From Allodiplogaster sudhausi (taxonomy: Eukaryota > Nematoda > Chromadorea > Rhabditida > Diplogasteridae), in assembly GCA_945643635.1 (NCBI GenBank), contig CALZFC010000356.1:2243501-2307500 (forward strand): DNA of 64,000 nt, written 5' to 3'. How positions within the stretch are numbered: position 1 is the stretch's first letter; the number at the start of each line of letters is the position of its first letter. The notes beneath the pieces were generated by a model, which ran no database searches, was not told the origin of the DNA, and was given only the letters and a program-made list of their open reading frames with translations. Below, in pieces: positions 23,465 to 33,065 of this stretch. The position numbers and the translations under genes were made by a program.

Positions 23465-24626
23465 ATGGCTCATTCCGTTCCTCCTGGCAACGTCGACTCT
23501 CGTCCCAGCGCCAATGTCGCATTCAAGCAGCAGCCAAAACTGGCCGGCCCAATTGGAAAGCGAGAGCGTGAGAATTGGCTGCATCGGCGTCGTGGCAAGC
23601 AATTCACACGTTCAAGATCACGCTCTCCGATTGGGCGGGGCAGCAGTTCTGTCGCCGCCTCCCGATGCAGCCCCTTGCCTCCCGATCTGCTAGAGGATGG
23701 CTGGGCGCCCTTCCAGCTGCCCGCCTCCTACAATGGCCGCCAGCAAGGAGTCCCTGCTGCGGAGCCACAGAGCCGCACGGATCACGCGACGTTCTGCGAG
23801 CGAAGCGGTTGGCCATAAATAAAAGAAAATAAAATAAGTGGGTGAAAAATTTTTTTACGACAAATAAAATTAAGGCCTTAAATAATTAAGGCAATTTAAT
23901 TCAGGCAAGCAGCGCGCTTCCTGCGCTAATAGGCCACGCGAGGAAGGCCACGCCCCCCGACACTCTCCTTCCGCCTTCTACCTCGCCGCTTGCATCGAGG
24001 CCAATGCGAGCGCCCTCCTTGAGGTACTATCATCATTCTAGACAGTCTGTATTTATATATATATTTATTTATGAATTTTATTTATCTATTTATTTATATC
24101 TTTATTTATTGTATATCAATTAATAAGTATGAATTTAGAATGAAGAATGAATTAAGAATGAAGAATGAATTAAGAATGAATGTGTCAACACTTTGCAGGG
24201 CAGCATTGAAGAGCTCCGCCGAGCCGTCGGCCTTTGCTGCCTCGTCCGCTCTCCCCAACTGGCCTTCGAGTCCGCCGCTTCTCCTGGTGACATTGCCACT
24301 CAGGCCGACTCCAAGGTCGTCTACAACCCGCTTGGCCAGGTGTATAAGTACTCTTTCTCTCTCTCGATCACTAGTTTACCTTGTAAACAATATTTTTTTG
24401 ATTTATATTGGTCATAGTATAATTTTTTAGATTTATAAAAAGGTAACTATTTAAATAAGTTTAAAAAAAACCAAGAAAATAACAATAAATATTAAAGGAC
24501 GACACGAACAACGACCACATCACCATCGAGTGGACCAACGGCGCCGCCAAGCAGCTCCGCCGCGAGTGTTTCAATTGCGACGGCATGGTCCGCCGCAAGA
24601 ACCTCCCCATCGAGTACAACCCCTGA
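23465..24626 (+). CDS. Mosaic MSP-derived locus, probably not normal MSP
   Basis: Exons that join in phase: 23465-about 23808 (ATG, then [17 protein letters not shown] like an MSP N-terminus, then Arg/Ser-rich sequence unlike MSP), about 23906-24024, 24199-24339 (ends [18 protein letters not shown], again MSP-N-terminal) and 24498-24626 ([20 protein letters not shown] through [13 protein letters not shown] and stop, a clear MSP C-terminus). The MSP middle, including the VINxSARRIGYxIKTTN block, is missing. Two N-terminal pieces plus a C-terminal piece suggest fusion of duplicated copies. It could be expressed as a chimera, but a relic with chance open frames is as likely. It is divergent from MSP pseudogene copy 1. 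Confidence 0.5.
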
Positions 24627-25922
24627 GGGGTTTCGGAAATATTTGCCATTAAATGACGCTCTTCTTATCTGATAATCAAATAAAAAATGTTGACAAAAGT
24701 CCTCATGCATCCTATTCAAGAAAAGTGCTTCGCGACGAGTTAAGACATTATGAACGTGAAAATATAGAAAAAAAAGAAAAAAACGAAATTTGAAAAAAAA
24801 TTCTTGACTTTCCCTAAACTGAAGTCCAAATCTTTTGTACAATATCACATGATTTTTATGTCTTTGGATTTGTTCACCGAAGCAGTATTTCGTTGTCAAT
24901 TCTCGTTTCACTGCTTTAAGCCTAACCAAGCCAAGGCTCGTTTCACTGCTTCAAGCCTAGCTAAGCCAAGATTTTTCTCTCCAACTTTCTCTCCGTCTCC
25001 TTATTTTCAATGATATCGTATTCAAGCGTGGCTAATGCACATTGACATATACATTCCGGCTGACGACTTAAGCTTGGAAAGAAGAGAAATCGATTGAGTG
25101 AAAAGAGTAAGAGATGTGAATGGAAAAAAACAAGTATAAGTAGTAAAAACTGTGAACCCATTCTTGCCTTGCCTTCCGGTGGATCAGAAGGTGGATTGCC
25201 TTTCGGTGCATCATATGTATATCCCGAGACACTCTACCCTCTGCCAGAAGTTGACACTTAGAAATCGCTAATATAACCGGAAAAAATATAGAGAGAATTC
25301 TAAATGCTCTTTGTGACTTCTCTTCTTTGATGTGAAGGAACATTTACACTCCGCCCACCCGTCCACAAAAGGATTTCGTCAGTTCTTGGGCAAGTTTCGT
25401 CAAACACGTAGATATTCATGGAGCAAAATGTGGAGAAAACGCCTGCCTTGTGCAAACTGTCTCGATAACGACTTCGAAGTAGTAATTCGTTCGTGCGGCC
25501 ACTTGCTTCTGAGCGCTGATGATCTAAAACATGTTTTCTTAATCTTTTTTATTTCTCATTTATTCATCCATAACATATAATGATGCGACAAGATTACAGT
25601 CACTTGTCAAATGAAAAAAAATTTTATATGTTCAAGTACAAATAAAATCTTTACACGTAGTATATTCTTCAATTTTCAACTATCCATTCTATGGCACATC
25701 ATTCCTGCTCTTTGTTGCCTCACAAGTTGTACCTTCTTGATCTTATAGAACCTGCTCTTCCGCTGACGTCTCAGCTGATCTACAGCATTCACGAGTTTGA
25801 GCTGTAAGAAAGTTGACTAGCATAAAATCTGTGTGAGAGAAAGGGAAGAGTAGACGATGGGAGAAAGATTTGATTTTTTATTTAAAACATTAATTTTATT
25901 AACTTATTACCTAATTATGTTT
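24627..25922. other. Intergenic, contains a duplicated segment
   Basis: No gene is supported. The segment about 25325-25450 (GAAGGAACATTTACACTCCG onwards) is duplicated at 32620-32745, where it forms the intron of the secreted-peptide gene at 32479-32842. This marks 25.3 kb as the 3' remains of a second copy of that unit. Confidence 0.5.
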
Positions 25923-26126
25923 CTAGTCTAGCAGGGTTGTCACGGTAAGGGTGGTGGTGGCGGCTTCATGGCAGATGATACTGACTCCTGCTTCCCCATC
26001 GAGTTGTATATTTCCCCATACATCGAGATATTGATTGAGCGGGATGTCGATGCGTTGTCCATCCTCGTGACCGGAAGCGATCGCAATAAAGAGAGCGAAG
26101 AGGAAGAGGAAGAGGAAGCGTGACAT
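25923..26126 (-). CDS. Short secreted peptide, family copy 1 (67 aa)
   Basis: Single open frame of 67 codons starting MSRFLFLFLFALFIAIASG, a strong signal peptide, followed by HEDGQRIDIPLNQYLDVW and ending TTTLTVTTLLD. The ATG sits directly after an AG that ends a CT-rich (GA on the plus strand) tract, as in the other copies, so a 5'UTR intron is likely. Cleavage after ASG would release about 47 residues, acidic, with a single Cys (IICHEAA). No known family. This is the longest and best-preserved member of the family and lies in the left arm of the palindrome. Confidence 0.6.
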   Translation of the reverse strand: MSRFLFLFLFALFIAIASGHEDGQRIDIPLNQYLDVWGNIQLDGEAGVSIICHEAATTTLTVTTLLD

Positions 26127-28559
26127 CTTTCCTTGAGAGAGAGAGAGGGCGAGAGAGTCATACAGTATTAGGAAAGAGAGAGTGAGATAAAGAGATAATG
26201 AGGGAAAAATTGTAGAGAAAAATGGGATTGGAACAAGAACGAGGAAAAATGGACACAGCGAACAATGGAGGCGACCAGACGAGAAGTAAGCGCACCCGAA
26301 GTTTGAGGTTGCAAGACATCCGCCCTTTTTATTGTTACTCCGACGAACTTTGCAGAAATTAGCTAGTTAGATTTACATAAATATTGCCAAATTGAGAACT
26401 TTGCGGAAAGTTCAAGCGCGAATGCAATAAGACGGCAAGGAAATGCTGATAAATACATATGACGCGATTTGCGAGAGAATCAAAATTTGCTAATAGGGCT
26501 GGGGCCCTAGAAAAATCATCATCTCCGATTTTGCTTAAAAGTTGTTTATTGGTTAATTCTGACCCGGAGAATCGATTGGGATGGGTCTTGGAGCCTAAAA
26601 ATGTCGTTTAAAAAAGTTATAAGGAGTTGAAAAACTGCGCATCTTTTTGAGGTGGTCGAGTAGAGTGCACGTTTATGAACATTTATCCTCGCGCAGTAAA
26701 GTAATAAGCGTGAAAATTTTAACATAGATAAATAAGATATTGCTTAAACTAAAAGTCAAAACAGATTTTGAAAATGTTTCAATATCGATTTTTTACGTGT
26801 TCTCAAATTCAATGCCGAATGAACGTGTTAGAATGCAAAACCGGCGAACCATTTTGTATGCATCGCATAGAGCATAAAATTAGCTTTCGTATGATGTATA
26901 GGATGTTCGATTTTGAGGAACTCTTCGACTTGTTTATGCGAATATGCCATGCGCGACTGCGAAAACCAGCGCCGAATCGCGGCGCGACACGATATTGGTC
27001 GAATTCGAATACTGATTTTCTATGCATCTAATGATATTTTGTTTTTCATATCTCTTTATTACTTTATTAAGACAATTAAGCTCATTTTTGAACAAAAAAT
27101 ACAATTTTCAGCCAAATATTTACGAATTCACTCATCTCAACAAAAAGAGACCTAGTTGTCGTGAAAGTACGTTAAATTTGCTACAAAGTAACATTCTTGA
27201 AATGGAAATTAAAGGTATCTATTTCACGCTACAAGTCGAAAAGCGACACAAACCGGCTATAACACTATATATATTCACCAATTCACCAGGTTCACTACCG
27301 ATTTTCATTGTGTGAATTGGAATATTCGAACTGCTAAATTGGAATATTCCAACTGAAATCCGTGGTAAACCTGGTGAATTGGTGTATAAAGATTGTGTTA
27401 TAGCCGGTTTGTGTCGCTTTTCGACTTGTAGCGTGAAATAAATACCTTTAATTTCCGTTTTAAGAATGTTACTTTGTAGCAAATTTAACGTACTTTCACG
27501 ACAACTAGGTCTCTTTTTGTGGAGATGAGTTAATTCGTAAGTATTTGGCTTAAAATTATATTTTTTGTTCAAAAATGAGCTTAATTGTCTTAATAAAGTA
27601 ATAAAGAGATATGAAAAACAAAATATCATTACACGCATAGAAAATCAGTATTCAATATCGTGTCGCGCCGCGATTCGGCGCTGGTTTTCGCAGTCGCGCC
27701 GCGATTTGACGCTGATTTTCGCAGTCGCGCATGGCATATTCGCATAAACAAGTCGAAGAGTTCCTCAAAATCGAACATCCTATACATCATACGGAAGCTA
27801 ATTTTATGCTCTATGCGATGCATACAAAATGGTTCGCCGATTTTGCATTCTAACACGTTCATTCGGCATTGAATTTGAGAACACGTAAAAAATCGATATT
27901 GAAAAATTTTCAAATTCTGTTTTGACTTTTAGTTTAAGCAATATCTTATTTATCTATGTTAACATTTTCACGCTTATTACTTTACTGCGCGAGGAGAAAT
28001 GTTCACAAACGTGCGCCCAACTCGACCACCTCAAAAAGAAGCGCAGTTTTTCAACTCTTCATAACTTTTCAAAACGACAATTTTAAGCTTCAAGACCCAT
28101 CCCAATCGATTCTCCTGGTCTGAGTTAACCAATAAACAACTTTTAAGCAAAATCGGAGATGATGATTTTTCTAGGGCCCTAGACATTTTGATTCTCTCGC
28201 AAATCGCGTCATATATACGTTATGAAATGCATTCGACGTGAGTTTTTCCGATGTCGTCAATAAAATTTCCATAAAGATCTCAATTTTGCAATATTTATGT
28301 AAATCTAATTTGCTTATTTCTGAAAATTTCAAGGGATTCGTAATAAAAAGAGCAGATATCGTGGAAGCTCATTCTTCGGTTGCGCTCTCCTCTCCTCTGG
28401 TCGCCTTCATTATTCGCTCTGCCATTATCCCTCTTACTTGCTTTTTTTCTGTGCCTTCGCTCCTCTCTGTTTCTTTGTATGTCATTCTCTCTCTCTTGCC
28501 TGTCTTCCTCACATTCCCAATACTGTCTGACTCTCTCGCCCTCTCTCTCTCCAGGTAAG

Positions 28560-28667
28560 ATGTCTCGTTTCCTCTTCCTCCTCCCTCTCTTCGTCCTCTT
28601 TGCTCTTGCTGCCGTAGCTCCCGCTCAGAAGACCGGACAACGCTTCGACGTCCCGATCTACATATGA
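28560..28667 (+). pseudogene. Short secreted peptide, family copy 2 (frameshifted)
   Basis: The open frame begins MSRFLFLLPLFVLFALAAVA (signal peptide) and continues GQRFDVPIYI before TGA. The following bases, read in another frame, give EETTLTVRTLGEL, which aligns with the TTTLTVTTLLD end of copy 1, so an indel truncated an originally longer peptide. The 35-residue product could still be secreted. Preceded by a CT tract ending in CCAG, as in the other copies. Confidence 0.55.
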
Positions 28668-28854
28668 GGAAGTGGAAGTCAGTTTCACCGGTCTTGAGGA
28701 AACCACTCTGACCGTGAGAACCCTGGGAGAATTAAAAATCACAGTTAATAAGTTAATTATCTTATTTAAATAAAATATTTCTCCCAACGTCTCCTCTTCA
28801 ATTTCTCACATTCCCAATACTGCCTGAGTGTCTCTCCCTCTCTCTCCAGGAAAG

Positions 28855-28968
28855 ATGTCTCGCTTCCTCCGTCTCCTCCCTCTCTTCGTCATCTTCTCTC
28901 TCTCTGCGGTAGCTAGCGGTAAGGAGGACGGACAACCTTTTGACATCCCGATCGACATAGAAATTTAA
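28855..28968 (+). CDS. Short secreted peptide, family copy 3 (37 aa)
   Basis: ATG follows the same CT-rich leader with CTCTCCAG. The 37-residue product has the signal peptide MSRFLRLLPLFVIFSLSAVA and the short mature part KEDGQPFDIPIDIEI. It is in tandem with copy 2. The DGQxFDIPI core is shared by all three long-enough copies. Whether so short a mature peptide is functional is unknown. Confidence 0.5.
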   Translation: MSRFLRLLPLFVIFSLSAVASGKEDGQPFDIPIDIEI

Positions 28969-29241
28969 TAGGAAATACAAAGGCAAGGAAAGGAAAGACA
29001 AGCTTTCGTTCTCGTGTACTTCATTTAATTTGACATTGTTTTTGTAGCATGGTAAGCCCGTTCGGATTCTATTGCAGCAAGCTTTATGGACATAGCGAAT
29101 GGGCTGAAGGAAGGGAGTTCTCGCTTTCTTCTTTCTCTCTCTTCGAGCTATTTCTCTCTAAAAGAATCAGATATACGTTTATATTTCTCTTCTTAAACTT
29201 AATTTCTTCAGTTTGCTTTCCATTAGTTTTTTTTTCTATTA

Positions 29242-30727
29242 TTACCTGTAGACCTGTCCGTCCGCTTTGATTCTGAAGACGGGCGTGACCTCCCCGCTCG
29301 GGACCCGTTCCCTCGTGAAATTCACGAGTTTTCTCGCGGAGCTTTTTGGGGCCTTTAATTGACTTAGTGTGCCATTCTTAATAAAAATTGGCCATTATTC
29401 TTAAGGCATTAATGACCTGCAGAAGTCCGCGTTCTTGAAGAGACTCCAGGGAGGGGGAGAGGGCGAGCTGAGGACGGAGACGAGGAGAGCGTGGATTTTT
29501 TGGAGATCATACGAGTTGGACGGGTAAAGCTGTCTAGTGATGTCTGCAAGAGAATACGCATTATCCTGCTAACCCTCCTAAAACAGATTTCTCTCTCTCT
29601 CTCTCCTCTCTTTCCCTTTGCCCCCTCTCCTCTCTTCTCTTGCTCTCTAACCGAGGGCTGCGCCGATGCATCTGTAACCACACGACCAGTTATCACTCTG
29701 CTGCTGGAAATCGAGCGAGAGGACGACGCGAATCTCGCCCATGAAGACGTGGCTGAAGAGGGCCAGCAGCTGATGGGAGATGCGCTTGATCTTAAAAAGA
29801 AAATTTAAAATAAATATGTACATAGACTTACGAAATTCTCTGTACAATTCAGTCGCTATGTAGAATATTAGCCTGCATTCCATCTCACAATGTCAATAGG
29901 CTTCCGGTGTTTGCTGGCCGAATCGAAGATGATCAACACGCGGCGACTAGGGCAGAAGAAGCAGAGGAGGAAGTGAGAGCGAGTGCGGTCGAACAGAACC
30001 TGCACGGCAGGATGGCCGCCACTCACATGCCTCTTCACAGCAAACGGCTCGTACTGGAGAGGGGAGGAAAGAGAGAGAGAGAGAGAGACAGAGCGAGAAA
30101 GAGAGAAAGAGAAGGAACGAGTTAGACACAAGAGAGAAAGAGGGAAGGAAAGAGAGTGAAAACGAAAGTGAGGCAGAGAGATAGAGAGAGAGAGAGAGAG
30201 AGAAGGAAAAGTAGACGGAGAGAAGGAGAGAAGAGTAGCCAACTAACAATGACGACGAATCCGTCGACACGCGACTGAGCGGCCTTCTGCAGACGATTGC
30301 AGAAGAGGTCGATGGCTGTGTCAGTCAAGCTCTCTTCCAACCTCAAGAGAGGAGGGGATTTCGAGTGAAAAAGGGAATGCTGAAGATACTGGCATAAACA
30401 TATTGAACGCATATTATTGTGGAGTTTCAGCAAATTCGGGAATTCTAAATACATTGTTAGTACTGTACGTTATTCTTTAGTGCAATCAGCTGATGTGGAA
30501 CGTGTATAAAGGAAAGCTGGAGAGAAATTACATACATAGATCGTAATGATTGAGAATTTGAATGGCAGAAGAGCAGAGAGAAAGTACATCTAGTAAATCC
30601 GCACTTGATCCCTCACCTTGGGAATCTCATTAGGTGGGAGTCCAGTGTTCTTCTTCTTTCTTTCTCCGTCTTTCTCTTCCTTCCTTCCACCCTTTCGATC
30701 TCCAGAGAGCTGCTGTGCCGGATCCAT
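29242..30727 (-). CDS. Ulp1/SENP-like C48 cysteine peptidase, 264 aa
   Basis: Six exons: 30727-30617 (ATG), 30379-30248, 30053-29889, 29790-29652, 29543-29417 and 29362-29242 (TAA). All junctions keep phase. The fold is inferred from the C48 catalytic order: a Thr/Leu-rich entry (ESLTDTAIDLF), His in RSHFLLCFF, Asp in VLIIFDSAS, then FQQQSDNWSCGYRCIGAA, where Gln stabilises the oxyanion and Cys is the nucleophile. C48 enzymes process or remove SUMO or related ubiquitin-like tags in nucleus and cytoplasm. The N-terminal exon is short and Lys/Asp/Glu-rich. The protein is compact, so it is either a minimal protease or one domesticated from a transposon that carries such a domain. No breaks seen. 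The neighbours are the peptide family and MSP remnants. Confidence 0.8.
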
Positions 30728-31261
30728 CTGGGATATTAATTAATATTACTTGAAGGAATGTGGAACACATTATTAGCTTAATATATTAACTGAAGGAAAT
30801 CACACAAGTTCAACTTTTTTTCTCTGAAATACTATATCAGCAGTATTAATCACAAGTCACTCTAAAATAATAAAACATTAATAAAAAATTTAGAGAAAGT
30901 GAAATTGTAAGTTACACTTGGGGAGAAAAAAACCCGAAGCCGACTGCTTGGCAGGAGGGAATGCGATGACAATGAAGGAACCGTGGAGAGGGTATTCTTT
31001 TCTGCAAGAAGATATACGTTTCGTTCGATTAATAGTTATTCTACTAGGAGGAAAGATGCAATCGTTTCCTACACTTTTTAAAGTGTTTATTTCCATGTTG
31101 GTTTTTTAACGTAGATTTCTAGTGTTTTTTTTTTTGCTTTCAGGTTGGAAGGCTTGATCCGTTTTAACCCATCATCCATGCGCCTATTTTTGCTATAAAA
31201 TACCAAAACCTAATCATAGTTCCGAAATCCCTCAGGGATTTCGGAACTATGATTAGGTTTT
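30728..31261. other. Intergenic, no gene seen
   Basis: AT-rich DNA. A perfect inverted repeat of about 30 bases with a very short spacer lies at 31198-31265 (ATACCAAAACCTAATCATAG and its mirror around CCTCAGG). Confidence 0.5.
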
Positions 31262-31545
31262 GGTATTTTCCTCGAGGCAGAGATTCTTGCGGCGGACCAT
31301 GCCGTGTCCCTGGAATCACTCGCGGAGGCGGCGAAGTCGGTGGTATTGGTCCATTGGATAAGGTCGTTGTTTGTGTCCGCTTGGAAAAATAAATTTTAAA
31401 TTTTTTAATATTTATAATGTTCCTTTCCAACTGGAATATTTTCAATTTTCTTTTCTTTTCAGCTTGTTATTCTACTACCTGGGTATATGCAAAGGCGTCG
31501 CAGGAGACAGCGACCAGGACGGGCTCCTTGTCTTGTTTAACATTA
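31262..31545 (-). pseudogene. MSP pseudogene copy 3
   Basis: On the minus strand, QDKEPVLVAVSCDAFAYTQ (31540-31485) is the second third of MSP, ending at a donor. The next exon reads DTNNDLIQWTNTTDFAA, then needs a frameshift to continue RE, a TGA where the family has Trp, and [12 protein letters not shown]. One frameshift plus one stop show it is dead. Its partner copy at 31838-32150 points the other way. Confidence 0.75.
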
Positions 31546-31837
31546 ATTACACCATTGTTTGTCGCCGTAATTCGAAATATATTCTTAGGATACCTCATGC
31601 TAGTTCAATGGTTTTTTCACGCTTTCACACAAAGAAAGTGCACGATCGATAATTTTAAACATAATTCAAACGTGCAGAACTAAGAGTTCAAATAAATTCA
31701 CTTGTGCTAACATTCTAGGAAATAATCCTAATCTTCATAATTTACGAGGCAAACTTGCTTGTAAAAGACTCAAGAATCATGATTCCACATCAGTCTCCGG
31801 TTGTAACTACCCTGTTATTAATCTATTTTTACTTTCG

Positions 31838-32150
31838 GGTGATCAACCGCTCGCCGTATTCGCTGGGCCTTCAAGACCGCGAACGTGAACCGTCTGGGAG
31901 TCGACCCCGCGAGCGGTGTCCTCGACTCCAAAGGAGCCCGTCCTGGTTGCTGTCTCCTGCGAAAAAATTCTATGCCAAAAATAAAGGGAAACATTAAAAT
32001 TTGGGGTTTTTTTCCAGGAAGACACCAACAACGACCACATAATCATCGAGTGGATCAACACCCCGGACGGCGCCGCCAAGCAGTTCCGCCGCGAGTGGTT
32101 CCAGGGCGACGGCATGGACCGCCGCAAGAACCTCTCATCGAGTACAACCC
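31838..32150 (+). pseudogene. MSP pseudogene copy 4
   Basis: Reads RRIRWAFKTANVNRLGVDPA and SGVLDSK, then shifts frame at KEPVLVAVSC. After the acceptor tttttttccag it resumes [20 protein letters not shown], then [20 protein letters not shown], where a missing base destroys the PIEYNP end. Very close to functional MSP in sequence, so inactivation is recent. The N-terminal exon is missing. Confidence 0.8.
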
Positions 32151-32478
32151 CTACATTGGCAATCTTCGTCTGCAGCTTCTGCTACCAATAGACTATGCAT
32201 ATAGTCCACTGTACTTTGGCCCTGATGTGTTTAACTCTAAAATTTTACACCCATGCATAACGTTCAGTATTCTCTTGTGTGACCTTATTGAGTGAATCCA
32301 TATAATCACTGATTAATGTAGGTTAAAATCAATATAAATAATCTTAAAAATTTTTGTTCTAATGTTCCTGGATTTTATGTACGCGGCCTTTTCTTATGAA
32401 TACATTTCCTATGTCAGAAAAGTCAATAATCAATGACACTTTTATTGAACATTGAATGGTGGCTGGAGGAGGGCAAGT

Positions 32479-32842
32479 TTAGCGGCTCTTGTTTGACTGG
32501 ATGCCCTCGATCTCCTCGAAGCTGTAACTGATCGGGCTATCATTGAGGGCCTCAGAGCACGTGATTTCGTATTCGGCGAGTTTAGGATGGCTAAGGCAGT
32601 CGTCAACCTTACTCGGCCTGAACGAAGGAACATTTAGACTCCGCCCACCCGTCCACAAAAGGTTATCGTCATTTCAGAGGCGAGTTTCGTCAAACGGTGG
32701 ATGTTCAATGGAGCTACATGAGCAGAAAACGTCTACCTATTGCAGAATCCCAGAAGAAAAACGTTGTAGAAGAAATTCCGGGAGCTGCAGCAGCGAGAGC
32801 GAAGAGGGCGAAGAGAAGGAGGAGGAAGAGGAAGCGAGACAT
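32479..32842 (-). CDS. Secreted peptide with family leader, novel mature part
   Basis: Exon one 32842-32763 encodes MSRFLFLLLLFALFALAAAA, the same signal peptide as the peptide family, after the same 5' leader. Exon two 32617-32479 begins PSKVDDCLSHPKLAEYEITC, continues SEALNDSPISYSFEEIEGI and stops at TAA. The joint is in phase and predicts 72 residues, about 50 after cleavage, acidic, with two cysteines. The mature half is unrelated to DGQxFDIPI peptides. The donor (AC|gttttt) is weak; the alternative gtagac donor 33 bases later would put exon two in a less protein-like frame. The upstream flank (32843-33065) matches that of copies 1 and 2. Confidence 0.5.
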
Positions 32843-32900
32843 CTTTCGTGGGGAGAGCGGGCGAGAAAGTCAGACAGTATTTGGCATGTGAGGAAGATAT

Positions 32901-32941
<41 letters not shown>

Positions 32942-33065
32942 TGAGAGAGAGAGAATGAGGGGAAGGTATAGAGAAGAGAATGGAAAGGAAACAAGAAGCG
33001 GGAAAATGAACGTAGCGAACAATGGAGCCGACCAGACGAGAGTAGAGCGCACCCGAAGAATGAGG

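Larger units (their letters stand above)
25923..28760. repeat. Imperfect palindrome of about 2.8 kb
   Basis: Left-arm sequence reappears as its reverse complement on the right, centred near 27330. Matching landmarks: GACGCGATTTGCGAGAGAAT (26461) with its mirror near 28200; TTAGATTTACATAAATATTG (26368) with its mirror near 28310; the ACACAAACCGGCTATAACAC block (27250) with its mirror near 27410. The arms extend through the 5' flanks into the peptide genes at 26126 (-) and 28560 (+). Only about 60 bases separate the arms. No target duplication or transposase was seen. Confidence 0.85.

Noticed and set aside
23575..23832. Overlapping ORFs in other frames, including [10 protein letters not shown]
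   Set aside because: GC-rich region open in all frames; the frame starting MAHSVPPGN is the only one with MSP similarity and phase continuity.
26768..27913. Pair of similar ORFs on opposite strands (87 and 94 codons)
   Set aside because: They are the two arms of the palindrome read outward to inward; similarity follows from the DNA duplication and no start or splice context supports them.
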